Shown here: positions 50,024-61,376 of the stretch, piece after piece
How positions within the stretch are numbered: position 1 is the first letter of the stretch
How the letters are laid out: each line of letters opens with the position of its first letter
Program-made: the position numbers and the translations under genes
Notes under the pieces: generated by a model
What the model saw: only the letters and a program-made list of their open reading frames with translations
Told to the model about the DNA's origin: nothing
The model's database searches: none
DNA from: Cytospora piceicola
Taxonomy: Eukaryota; Ascomycota; Sordariomycetes; Diaporthales; Cytosporaceae
DNA: 64,000 nt
Assembly (NCBI GenBank): GCA_023375675.1
Contig: JALQBC010000003.1
Coordinates: forward strand, 1,426,001 to 1,490,000
Direction: 5' to 3'

Positions 50024-53000
50024 ACAACACACCCACTGGAATTGAATGACTGTACCATACATGCAAACGTGCCTGTTTTTCAGTCAGATCCAGCTCGTGT
50101 TGATACCTGATAAACCCGGCAGTTATAACACAATGGGGTTTAGCTCTCTCTGGTTATATGGCATGTCCCGAGACATAGAGCATCTGGGCTTGGAAGGGCA
50201 TAAGTGTTTTGGCCATCCCTTGCATCTAGGCCCCAACAAATATGATATTCAGAAGGCCAAAAGACATGATCTATGTACTTAAGTAGCTAAACTGGAATAT
50301 AGAGGCTCTGGAGGAGGATTAATATCAAGCATTGGAGCTTCTAGAATGCTGGAACTTGTGAGTTGGTCCGGAGGTGGGCATACTTCAGATCGTGGCTTCC
50401 TCTGAATTCGCGAGCACCACCTCAATAGCCAAAATCTACAACAAGTAGAATTGGAAGGAATCAAGACAGCACATTCAGGGTATTTTGAAGCTCTTCAATG
50501 CCTTTCTGAGCTTTTCCTACCTTCTCTGGACGCCACGAGTTCGAGGCAAGCATATCACCACCGCTGCATCACCAACACCAAACAACAAAAAGATTTTGTC
50601 CAGATGTCCATCGCCACAGAGTCACAGTCAGAGTCAGGTACTTACTTGCCAACCCAATATAAGAGAGACATTCGGGGTTCTGAGGGGAGAATAAAATTGA
50701 CAATTTGCAGCAAAAAGCCTAGGGCTACATCATTCTCCTCCTCCAGGCGCAGCCCTGGCAGCCAGTCGTAAGTGTTTGATCAACCACCCTCAAAGAGCCC
50801 AATAACTAAAACAAGAATTTCCTATTTCTTTCTTATTTCTCCGCTCCAAAGTCTCGGTGCAAATGGTAGTAACTAACGAACTTCTCCACCACACAGGTAC
50901 TGGAGCTTCTCGAACTCGGAGGACGGCGGTGCCCTTGACGGCCTACGGTCTCGTCTTCGCCGCAGCCAAGAACACACCGGGCGTCTCTGGACCCGCAGGA
51001 TTCGGGGTATAGACCCTTAATGAGAAGATTACATGCGTCGTCGAGACGATTTCGCAAGCTTCGTGGTTACCCTATACCACATCCGCCAGCCCACCGTCGC
51101 CGCCCCCGTCGCCCTCACTGCTGCTATTGCCGCAAGCCCTCACCCCCGCCCTCGCCCTTGCTTGCGCCGCCGCCATCACCGCGATGATCTCCGACGGATA
51201 TATTTGGAGGGGGAGCTGGGTTTTATGCTCGCGGAGAGCTCATTGGGAGGTTAGAGTGAACTGAGGGAGCCCTGGAGGGTACGGTTGGGAGAGGACGAAC
51301 AGGTCAATAAATATGAAAGTGAAGATATATGGGATGTCATGCCATATGATTTGGGAGACTCTCGTTCCGTAAAGACTCTTGGCTTTTTCCTATTTTCTTT
51401 GTCAGTGCTGATTATGGTGTTTGGTTAGACTTGTTTCTAAGTGCACTGCTTTATACTTTTAATGATACCCCGCCCGGCTGGTATTTGTAATACTATGCTG
51501 GAGTTTGAGGGCTTGGTACCTGGCGAAGAAATCTGGTCACGGATTGCTTTATGTATGGAACAAATACTTGTCATGACTTCGAATGAAATCAGCTTACAGA
51601 GATGGATCTCCCATCTTCGCGATTAGAACAGCCCTTCTACGAAAGTGCCATCATGATAGCAAAATATAAAGGCAATCTGTATACCTTTCTGTATATTAAC
51701 CATTGTCAACCTTATTGTGTAAGGCTAAGTTAAAGTACTTACTTGTTTAGTATCGTGTTTTTACGATGTATGGACTCTAGAGGATTAATACACTTATATG
51801 TGGGCAGTGAAATCAAATAGAGTAAAATGAGTAACGGGGCCAGCCCGTTTTAGGTAGTGTTATTCATGTTGTTAAGAAGAAATCTCCAGTGTGTTTACTA
51901 TAGTAAACTCATTCTTATAAACACGGTAAACAGACTAAACGCTCCTTCCCCTACTACAGCAGCTAAGGGCCTATAACTATAATAAGAGCTCCCCACTCCA
52001 CATCATAACCAATATCAGAGACAAACGCAACTAACTCTAACAGAGACATTTCATAATCTTATAAGCCTATTCACGAACCTAGCAGGCTTATATAATTAAT
52101 TCTACATTGATACATATATGCCTAGGTATAAATCAGCACAGTGTATCCCCTGGGATAGGCTGCGAAGTATATTTGTTGATCTTACTAGTTTTAAGATTAC
52201 CCTAGGTTTGTATGGACAATAAGAAATGATCTGTAAAATTAAAAGGCTTCACCACCTTGAGTAGAGTGTAGAAGACCGACCCAGCCTGAAGCTCTAGTAT
52301 TACTGCTTAATATGAATCACAATGGTACCAACTTCGCGTCCTACATGAAATATGGATATTTTTATACTATGTATAGTCTTCGGTTTTTTCTTCGTGCGGA
52401 ATTTTAAAAAGATCCCAGAAACTAGAGCGAGACTTAAAAAAGTTACATATCTACAATTAAATGCCCCAGTGTCATATCATCGCGTATTAGTCACTGCTAA
52501 TATATGAAGGGCACCCCGATACCGTCAAATTACTACTAGTCTCTAGAAAAGCCCTAATACAATAGACATATCAGTGACCTCATTCCGAGGTCTCCTTTCT
52601 TAGCTAGTCTAAAAATACCCGCATGCTCAAGCCCCCTGTTCATATTACTGTAGCCTTCAGCATTAAGGAAGCCTGGGTCAGGGTTCGGATCATACGTCCT
52701 TACGAACGAGGTGAAGGAGTCAAGAGTAAACTGCTCAAAGTACAGGTCACACTCATCGCGCTCCGGCAGAGCCTGGAACGTAACGCTCCCAAGTACGGGG
52801 TAGAGTCCACCAAAATGGAAGCGTAGATAGGGTAATCTGGGATCTCCGTTAGGTAGCTGGAACTGTAGGGTGGCTGGTCGACACTACCTAGGTAGTTCCA
52901 GGGTAGTCGGCCATCTGGTAGGAGCGCTCGAAGTCGTACTGGTATTGTAAGGACTTCAAGTTTGTGTATTGTGTTGGTTGGTTTGTTTGTTATTGAGGTA

Positions 53001-54355
53001 CAACGGTGCCGTTAAATAGCCCCACAACTGGCCTGCCAGAGGTTCCTTCCTAACAGGTATACAGTTCTGTATTTCCTGTCCTAGAGGCTTAGGTACACAG
53101 TTGCCTCATCTTGAGTACCTAAGTCATCAACACCACGGCGCATTCCTAGCTCACTCGGGCAGAGGGAACTAAGGCTAGGAAGCGCCCCGATGCAATGCAC
53201 TTCGTCTAACATTCATATCTGCTAGCTAGGTTGAAATCGTCCGGGAAGTGCGGTCCATGAACATGCGAACTCCCCAGATTAAGGTCGATATCCAGGCACA
53301 GTGTGCTTTACAATAAGGGCTGAGGACCAGAGCTCGAGGTATGACCTAGAGTCGTCGATAGAAGCTATCCGAAAACGCATAAACACATTCTGTGATACTT
53401 TAGGACGAACGGCCTTCCTTTCGGTGAGTTAGGGATAGCTGGTTTCATTCCCTACAGTGGTGGTGAGATGTAGAAGGTACCTTCAAATGTCGTCCGTCAT
53501 CCCTCACTGGGGCTTTCGGAGGGAACTGCCTGTAGGGAAAAGAAACTCAATTTCGTTCCATGAAATCGGAGTTTAAAATTATGATTGGTGACCCTTACCC
53601 TACTCCCTGAGATCCATGCCCAAGTAAGTCTTAAGAGCGCAAGCATTCCACTCCTAAGCAACGCTATACCATGGCTTTCAACTTCTGCTCACTTGTCGGT
53701 ACTCCCATCAAAACCAACTATGTGAGGTAGCCCAAGATACTACGGTAGGTCCATGCCATCGTAGGCTTTACGCCGTCCCAAAGTCTCCAACGTTCGTCAT
53801 AGGTGATCTGAGGGTCATAACAGCAGCGCTCCCAATGTTGTTCTCGATACCTTGCATATGAGTACTCGCAGTACATCGAGAACTGTACGGCACGGGATAA
53901 TTAAGCGAACATAGAGATACTAGGGCTATAGTGACGAAAGTCGGTAGCACGGACGCAGGATAAGTTTTCGTAGCAAGCTTGGGCGCGGCGACAGTGCTCT
54001 TGGATTTACTGCACATGTAGATTGGGCAAATGGCACGACTTTGATGTAGTGGAATGGGCCTGAGCACAGATACGAAGAGCCTGTGAGATGTCCTGAAGGC
54101 GTCATCGTCATCTTCAAGACACTGTTCCAAAGTAGAGGACATAATTGAAGGTATCGAATTCAACTTTGAACCCCCTTTGTGACTTGAGCACTCCAGGGCT
54201 CTCGTCTTCCCCGTGTAAAATCCACAACAAGGCAGCGACTGTTAACTATGTGCAACCGTCTCCCCAAATGACCGCGATGATCTCATACTCAGGTCCCGAG
54301 TCAATCAGGGGAACTGTTGGGGAGAGTCCCCGACGAGATTAGGTGAAGATGCCGC
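50024..54355. other. Gene-poor, AT-richer accessory stretch
   Basis: No firmly supported gene in 4.3 kb. Weak candidates exist. Between 50485 and 51020 on the plus strand there are splice-like signals (GTACTTAC, GTAAGTG, CTAAC, CACACAG) and a final segment reading LTAYGLVFAAAKNTPGVSG before a TAG, but no ATG-led first exon. At 53768-54163 on the minus strand is a 131-aa frame with no recognisable domain. The part from 51640 to 52600 is the most AT-rich, yet it keeps CpA and TpG, so it is not RIP-mutated like the left edge. Confidence 0.4.
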
Positions 54356-56564
54356 TCAGTCCACCCATGACCCTGGCATCAGCTGCGTTGGTGGCCTCTC
54401 CCTCGGATGTGCTCTCCTCCACTTCCGGGCTTCACGACGTGCAAAGCGTCCTTCCCTGACTTTCAAGGCCAGCTTGTACGTCTCGACATATTGTGGATGT
54501 TCCCTCCATGATTGGACGTCCTCCAAAGTCCGATAATCCAACGCGGCAGGCATGAAAGGGAAATCCTCCGACCGTTCCCAGTCACTTACCCCATTTCTAA
54601 GCCAGGCTTGGTAGTCTTTAGAGCTAGAGGGCACGTAGGTTCTCTGGTTGACTGGAAATCGTTCAGGAATCAAGCCTTGGAATTCCTCCCAGAGCTCGGA
54701 TGTTTCTTCTCCTGGGTCAATCTTCCATTTCCAGGATGGCACATATATGCCTTCGAAATCAATGGCGACAAGTGTTCGGGGCCATTTTCGATGAGGGTGC
54801 AGAGAATAGAAGCCACTAGAGACAATTTGAGTCTCTTGCTCGATGTAGGGGCCGATGGGCACTCCACAGGACTCCAGCAAAGACAGCCAAGCATGCGTAT
54901 ACTCATCAGCTTCGAGAGGATCTTTCGCCTCTAACAGGATCTGCAAGTATGCTGAGCGTGCGTAATCGTCCAAACAATGGATATCTGCACCCTGTTCAAT
55001 GAGGCAACCAATGACTGAAGACCATGCTGCGAGACTCTCGGAGACGTTCATCGGGTAGGATGGCCCCAACTCCATTTCCAAAATTAAAACCGAAACAACC
55101 TCTTTCCAAGTCCACCGAACGAATCTCTGGTAGTCACTAGCAGAATCCCCGCTCATCGATAATTTCAGGAACTTCGGAAGATATATACTGAAGTATCTTG
55201 GGCTCCAAGTTGTCCCCAGGAGATATTTTATATCCCCCATTCGGGTTTGCCCCCGTCGCAATGATAGAATCGTTTCTGTCACTTCGCATGTCGTATCAGG
55301 ATAGAGTCTGTTCCAATGAATGGTGGAGGGGAACTTAGGTGGCTCCCTAATCAAGAAACTATTAGCGATACGATAGGAGGTGGGTTGGGATGCCCTACCC
55401 TTCGAGAAACTTATGTTGAATGTCAAGACCAAGGAGGAATCTGCAACCCTCGGCCCATCTCGAAGCGACCGAACTCTAAGAACTGTCAGTATTTCGGTCC
55501 ATATAACCTGAAAAAGATACATGGAAGTCAATTCTTGCAATCACACTCACATAGAACAGGCTTGCACCATTGTATGAACTATAAATGGATAATTTCCTCC
55601 TCGAGAGGAGCTGCTTCAGCTCTATCAGATCTCTACAAGATACCAAAGTATGTATCTGTCTTCCAAGATCAGAGCACGGGTCAATGATATGGGTTACATT
55701 GAGTGCATAGGATGGTGTCCCCATGAACTTCTTGTAGTGAAAGTCGACTTGGACAGAGCTGAACGGCAACTGGAGCGTTATATTTCCTCTTCTCTCGGGC
55801 ATCAATGTCAAATCCTCACCCTGGTCCTCAGTCCAGGTGTCTACGGTGGTCCAAGTAACCAGACCCATGTATCGGTAGGAGTGACGCCTCTCTCGTGTGG
55901 CCTTGCTGACCTCTCCTCCAGACACCGAAAGAGCCAGCGGATGTGACTGTGCGCCCTTCGTCAGAATGGGTGTTTTTTCTCGAAGACCCGGCACATCGCT
56001 CTGTTGGTTGGTGGGGTATGAGAGTACAGGCGTCTGCAGAGAAGGTACCGTGGCCATCCTGTGACATGATGTTAGTCTTGTCATCTACCATTTGTGAATT
56101 ACTTACCACATGTCCACGGTCAGTACGATATGTAGAAGCGATATGACATGATCGACGGCTTGGACCATTGACTTGACCTTCTCTCTTCGGAGCACGAATC
56201 GAAGCCGAGAGAAAGCCTCCGATTTTGATAGCGATGTTCTGTCCTGCGACGGGTTTAGGCCAGTTGCGGCCAGTGTTCGGCTGAGATCGTCCATTTTAGC
56301 TTGACACTGCAGCAGAGCTGTCGAGATAGTGGCCGTTGATGCCGAGGAAGAACCACCTGGCTGGTCTGGTGCCCCGGCCACCTTTACCTCGACTAGCCTG
56401 CACATCGTTTGTAGCAGGGTGAGCCTCTGAAGTAGATCCGTCATCTCTTTTGGAGCGGATTTGAAGAGTTCCACCGCCTGTTGAACCTGCGCTGCCACTT
56501 TTGCCATCTGTATGGTAAAGGCAAGGAGCCCAACCACTCCCGAGGACACTGACAAAGGGTCCAT
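54356..56564 (-). CDS. STAND-type fungal N-terminal domain protein with degenerate ankyrin-like region, 705 aa
   Basis: Exons are 56107-56564, 55551-56058 and 54356-55507 with introns of 48 and 43 nt, giving 705 aa. The start is MDPLSVSSGVVGLLAFTIQM; this and the following helices (to about residue 150) are the N-terminal domain found on many fungal STAND/NLR-like and ankyrin proteins. No NACHT or NB-ARC follows. From about residue 260 there are ankyrin-like pieces: LVSCRDLIELKQLLSRRKL with NGASLFY across the intron, then later CLIEQGADIHCLDDYARSAYL. The C-terminal 200 residues are W-rich and end in a basic stretch. Such proteins are variable accessory genes of sordariomycetes; a role in recognition or cell-death signalling is conjecture. 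It differs from the ULD gene at 5643-7411. Confidence 0.75.
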
Positions 56565-57460
56565 CTTCAAACGATATGGTAGGGCACTCTCAACAGTCCA
56601 AGAAGTTTGAGATGCGGAGACAGATGGTGGGGGGGGGGTTCAGAGGGGTCACAGAGGGGAAGGTAGAATGGGAAATAGAGTACGAATATATACAATGACC
56701 ACAGAGGGGCACGACCCTATATTTATTTGCCACACAATTTTGAGAGCCTCGCCGAAACCCAGGTCAAAGGAGGATGAGAGCGGGCATCTGAGCCCAAGCG
56801 GGGCAATGCGTTACACCAGACGCATGAGCTTTGGTGATGAGAGGCGCAGCCTGCAGAGCCCTGGCTGAGGGTGTTGTACTTGCGTTACTACCTACGTGGC
56901 AATTTTCTGCCCCTCGAAAGAACTTATCCTCGAGCGGACTAGATTATTCTATCAACTTTGTATGTTTTTCAAGAACGACAGGAACAGGAGAACGGTTTTG
57001 ATGGCTCACTGGCTTGACATGACACCGGAAGAGAACCCTTCACGTCTTCAAGGTCTGGAACTGTTCGACCGGATCACTTTGTAGGATTCGAACCTTGGGG
57101 TGATGTACGCGCTTGGTCAGACCGAATAACGATCAAGACATCCAAAGGCCACACGGATCTGTCTTGCGAAAAATGAGATTTCGAAGGCTGTGCTGTATCT
57201 TCCGGTTGATAATCCAGTCTATTCACTTATAGGTATTTAGGGTATCCGCTCTGTGCCACCAAGCCCAAATGCTCAAGTCAAACCAGTAACAAAAAGAGAG
57301 AGAGGAGCAAAGTCGAAACAGCCAGGGTAAGTCGATATGGTATACGGCCGCCTTATAAGCATGTAGCTCCTCAACCACCTTGCGAGAGCAAATCTATGAA
57401 AGCACCAGAGCCGCCTACACCCAACCGAACGAGCGTGACTGAGCCGTCAGCCCCTATTAT
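56565..57460. other. Intergenic, no supported gene
   Basis: Upstream region of the 705-aa gene and downstream of the CH-domain gene. A G run lies at about 56630-56639. A GGTTCGAATCC-like box on the minus strand near 57093-57103 is not part of a foldable tRNA. Confidence 0.5.
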
Positions 57461-59543
57461 CTATCGCCCCGAGCCGGGCGTACTAGGCAACGGCCGGGGT
57501 CCGACAATCTGCCGCCGGCCGGCACCAATACCCTGGCCGCCACGGTTCTGGTTGTCACCGCCCGTGAAGCCAGCCCACTGCCCGACATCCCACCTCCCAC
57601 CAATACCCCCGCCGATACCATCGATACCACCACCCGCCCTCGGCGCGCTCGCCGTCTCCTTCTGCGACTCCTCCCACTCGCGCTGCCTCTGTCGCTCCAT
57701 CTCCATCTCGCGCTCGAGCAACGACTTCGAAGCCCCGCCTCCGGCCTTGGTTCCCTGCTGGGCCTGTGCTCTGCGGCGGTCCTCGGCGTCGCGCTCTTCG
57801 GTGGCACCGAGCTCGCGGGAATAGGTCGGCCTGGGCTGTTGTTTCGCGGGCGGGGGGCTGGTCGCAAAGAAGCGGTCGGTCCGGTTCATCTGGGAGGTGG
57901 GGCTCGCTAACGGCGACGAGTAGGCCTTGGGGTCGGGGAGGGGACGTGATCCGGACCTAGAAGATTCTCCTGTGCGGTGGGTTTTAATAGTCGCCGGCGG
58001 GGACGCCGTCAAAGTAGGATCGGGGAGCGGTCGCGAAGTTTGTCTTGGCGGCAATTGCGGCCGCTGTGCAGAGTCAGCTAGCTGGTTCAGGTTGTTCCAA
58101 GGTTTTGCGAGAGCCTCACGCTCATCGCCTCTGGCCCAAGAGTCCTGTCGGCTGGGTGTTCCGGTGGCCGGTCGCGGTCTGCTGCGAGAGCGGGCTCTGG
58201 ACTTGGCATCGCCAAGGTCCATCTGGAGGCGGTCCTGGCGTTCGCGCTCGTACTGGGCTTCTCGTAGGCGAGCAAGCTCGAGTTCCCTCTCGAGTTCCCT
58301 GATCCGGTCGCTGTAGTCGTTATGTCCGCCGTTTCCGCCACCGCTTTGCTCTGCCTGGTATTGACTGAGAAACTGACCCTGTAAGCGCGAATCACCGGAC
58401 TTCCTCCTGGCTTTGGCTCGTTCCTCGGCAAGTCGAGCTTCCGCAGCCTCTTCTTCTCTGCGGCGCTTTTCCTCGGTGATTCTCCATTGGCGCTCCTCTT
58501 CTTCCCAACGGCGTTTCTCATCCTCGGCCTTAAGCTTCTCTTCCTCACGCAAGCGTCTACTCTCCTCTTCCCACCTTCTCTCTTGCTCAGCCTCGGTCGT
58601 CGCCTTGCGTCGGGAGTCCTCGTCCTCACGCTGCTTCTTCTCGTCCGCCTCCTTGCGGCGCTTCTCCTTCTCGGCAAGACTGGGGACGGCCGGACCCGCA
58701 TTAGTAATCTGCCGTCTACCACCGAATGAAATTCCGAGGTTGGCTTGGCTCGCGCCTCCCATATATCCGTATTGTGCGATGTTCCATGCCGGTGAGGTGT
58801 TGCCCTCGTGGGCTCTGGAGCTCCAGGTGCTCACAGAGGGTGACTTAGACCCGTACTGTGATGGACTCACCGCAGGAGACCAGCGGCTAGAGACGGAATC
58901 ACCGGTCTTAGAGGCTACCAGCGGTCGTAGTACGCCGAGATTCGACGAGGTGCTACTAGAGTTGGACATGCCGCGCGGTCGGCCGCTGGGTGTGTGAGTG
59001 GGTGTGGGTGACAGTGAGCCTCCTGCACCGGTTCTCTGGGGGGTAAGTCCTGCAGCGCGCGGTCCGATGAATGTTGGGAAGGCGGAGGGGTTCGCCTTGT
59101 TTGCCGCGCGACTGAAGGCGCCGATGCACTGTAATACTTGCGCCGGATCCTTGGACTCGAACAGATCGACAGTGAGGAACATGTCGTTCTCTCGCAGGTT
59201 AAGTGGTGGGGTTTTGCACAAACGGAGGAAGTGGGAAATGTTCTCCATCTGGACGAAAGGCATCGCGGATTTCTTGAACTTGGCGCCGGGCGGAGGCACA
59301 GCGAGGTTGACAAGTCTATCACAGCAGCAGTTAGCCTCCGTCGGCGCATGTCCATTATATAGTCCCCGAGCCTGAAAACACTTACTTGCAAAGAGCGACT
59401 CCATCCTTCAAAGCCACGATCAAGTCGCCTGCCGGCAGAGGCTCACCCAGTATCTCCTCGATCCATGCCCTTGCCTCGTTGGCTGCAGCAGGGGTATATT
59501 TCTCCAGGCGCATTCTGCGCAGGTCTCTGTCCAGGCCGTTCAT
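57461..59543 (-). CDS. Calponin-homology (transgelin/Scp1-like) protein with coiled-coil tail, 670 aa
   Basis: Exons are 59386-59543 and 57461-59315 (70-nt intron), giving 670 aa. The CH domain spans about residues 12-135: EARAWIEEILGEPLP, DLIVALKDGVALCKLVNLA, then FVQMENISHFLRLCK and LFESKDPAQVLQCIGAFSR. This is the single type-3 CH domain of transgelin/calponin and yeast Scp1, which bundle actin. Unlike those short proteins, it carries a tail of more than 500 residues: a Ser/Pro region, a highly charged Glu/Arg/Lys coiled coil (about 270-410), then Pro/Arg/Ser disorder and a Gly-rich end. A tail of this type is seen in filamentous-fungal relatives and suggests a cytoskeletal or septum/tip-associated role, by inference. 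The large frame starts upstream of the acceptor; the true ATG is at 59543. Confidence 0.85.
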
Positions 59544-60414
59544 GGTGGATGATGCGCTCTACAGTATACACAGGCTTTTCTCCTTTCTGTTCTGTCGGGT
59601 ATTCGAATCGGCGCCGGCTCGTGGTAGGTTTGCGGTCACTTGGATAGACAAATGCGGAATGACGTGGGATGGTTAGGCGCGGCGTAAGGTTTCAAAGCCG
59701 GGCGGGGTGGTGATGGTTGTTGATGTATGTAAAGGGTATCGCAGGGAGGGAGGAAAATATAGATTCGGTTCCGGAACACTGTCGAACCTTGGCTCCTTTT
59801 TCTAGAAGCAAACCAGTCGGCCTTCTAAGCACGCGAGCAGTTGTATTATTAAAAAGAAGCTAGGGATGGTCGATATAGAACGGAGAGAGCGAGATTGCTT
59901 GGTGGATTGGACCAAATTGCGGGCATTTTATGGGAGATGACTGCGCAGTGCATAATAGTGCCCGGGTGCCCGGGTGATGTTAGCAATTCCTTAGGCACTT
60001 CTGGCAAGGTTCCATGGATGGACTGGACCACAGGTTCGTTCAGGAGGGGCCGAAGGGGACCCTCAGTTGCCTCCCATTGACTCCGGCCTCTCTCTCCCTA
60101 GCTCCTAGCTCCCGCCAGCCCGCCAGGGCCGCCTGCCCGCCCGCCCACTCAGGTGCCCGGGTAGCCCTGGAACCTCCCCCCGGAAGCAGTCACAGGTGCT
60201 GTGGTGGCCGGGCGACCACCCGTCAACCCGAGTGTGCCGAGGTGGCTGGGCACCCACTTTACGCGATCAATTAGGACGCGTCGGGATTCATATGTCAGTA
60301 CACACAGTACATTCCGGTGGCGGTGCAACTTCCAACCATCGTAGTTTCATCGCCTTTACAGCTTTATCTCCATCCGTTGGAATTATAAGGTGTGCGTGTA
60401 CTCCTCGCCTGCAG
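59544..60414. other. Divergent promoter region, CH-domain gene and NDUFAF2-like gene
   Basis: The two genes point away from each other across 0.87 kb. Repeated GCCCGGGTG words occur at about 59959-59978 and 60149-60160. No gene is supported. Confidence 0.5.
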
Positions 60415-61113
60415 ATGTCCTCCAAACAGGTATCTCCTCTACTGCGATCGTGGTACAAATGGAAGGCTCTCCGTCTACCATGGCGGAAGAGGTTCCTAAT
60501 CGGTAAACCCACTTTCACCCGTCCATCCCCTCGTCCAGGTCGGAACAGAACATTAATTTGACTTCACTCGCCAGGCCTTGACCTCCAGGGTAATACCTAC
60601 TGGGAGTTCCGCGACCTCCGCGGCGACCCCAACGACCCAACGGTTCGATGGCGGCGCATTGTCAACTATCCGCGCAACACTCACTTCAGCGATGTCAAGG
60701 TACCCCCACAGTGGCACCAGTGGCTGCGCTACACACGCGAGAAGCCCCCTTCGGTGCAGGAGCAACATGCGGATGTCAGGAGGCAGCAGCAGATGAAGTA
60801 CCTAGCGGCCGAGGCGGATGCGCGGTGGGAGGCTAAACCCCGGTACATGGATGCACCCGGCCAGGAAACGGGACAGCCGGTGGCGGCCCTGGAAAGCCAA
60901 GCTGCTCGTGGTGCTCCCTCGGCGCATGAGGCACAGGCTGTAGGGAAGAACACCCAGAAAGACGCGATCGCCTCAGGTCCGGAACAAGAGCAGAGCCAGC
61001 AGTCCTTCCCGAAGGAAACGGCGAAGGGGGACCCATGGAAGCAACATCGCCGCGGTGGGCCTAGTGAAGCATGGCAGCCAAACGCTTGGACACCTCCATC
61101 CTCGAAGAGGTAG
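60415..61113 (+). CDS. NDUFAF2: Complex I assembly factor, NDUFAF2/mimitin family, 208 aa
   Basis: Exon 1 (60415-60502) and exon 2 (60575-61113) join in phase over a 72-nt intron, giving 208 aa. The N-terminal half carries the NDUFA12/B17.2 family signature: LPWRKRFLIGLDLQGNTYWEF, then RWRRIVNYPRNTHFSDVKVPPQWHQWL in two blocks. The family has a structural subunit of complex I (NDUFA12) and its assembly paralogue (NDUFAF2, called 13.4L in Neurospora). The longer, hydrophilic C-terminal tail of about 110 residues, rich in Gln, Glu, Ala and Lys, favours the assembly factor. It should act in the mitochondrial matrix or inner membrane during late complex I assembly. No clear cleavable presequence is seen, as is common in this family. 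Confidence 0.85.
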
Positions 61114-61376
61114 AGCCATGGAGTGTATGATTATTCTTAATGGCATTAACGAATAAAGATCCCACGAATCATACTTCCTTGGCCACCATTGACATTGATT
61201 AATTTTCAAACACCAAAACTCCGCTTCGTATCACTTATAACGCCGCGCCTCCAAGAGATCTCCGATATCCCGGAACCTGTCAGCCCAAACACTGCTGCCT
61301 TCCCTTCTAACCTTGAGCGAGTTGTCGACTCTAGCCATGATATGAAGATGTAGCGATAGATTTTCATGCGTTGCCG

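Noticed and set aside
53768..54163. 131-aa minus-strand frame
   Set aside because: Starts at an unremarkable position, with an alternative frame equally open and no family features; too weak to annotate.
57085..57135. GGTTCGAATCC box, as in a tRNA T-arm
   Set aside because: No matching acceptor stem, D-arm box A or anticodon loop at the right distance.
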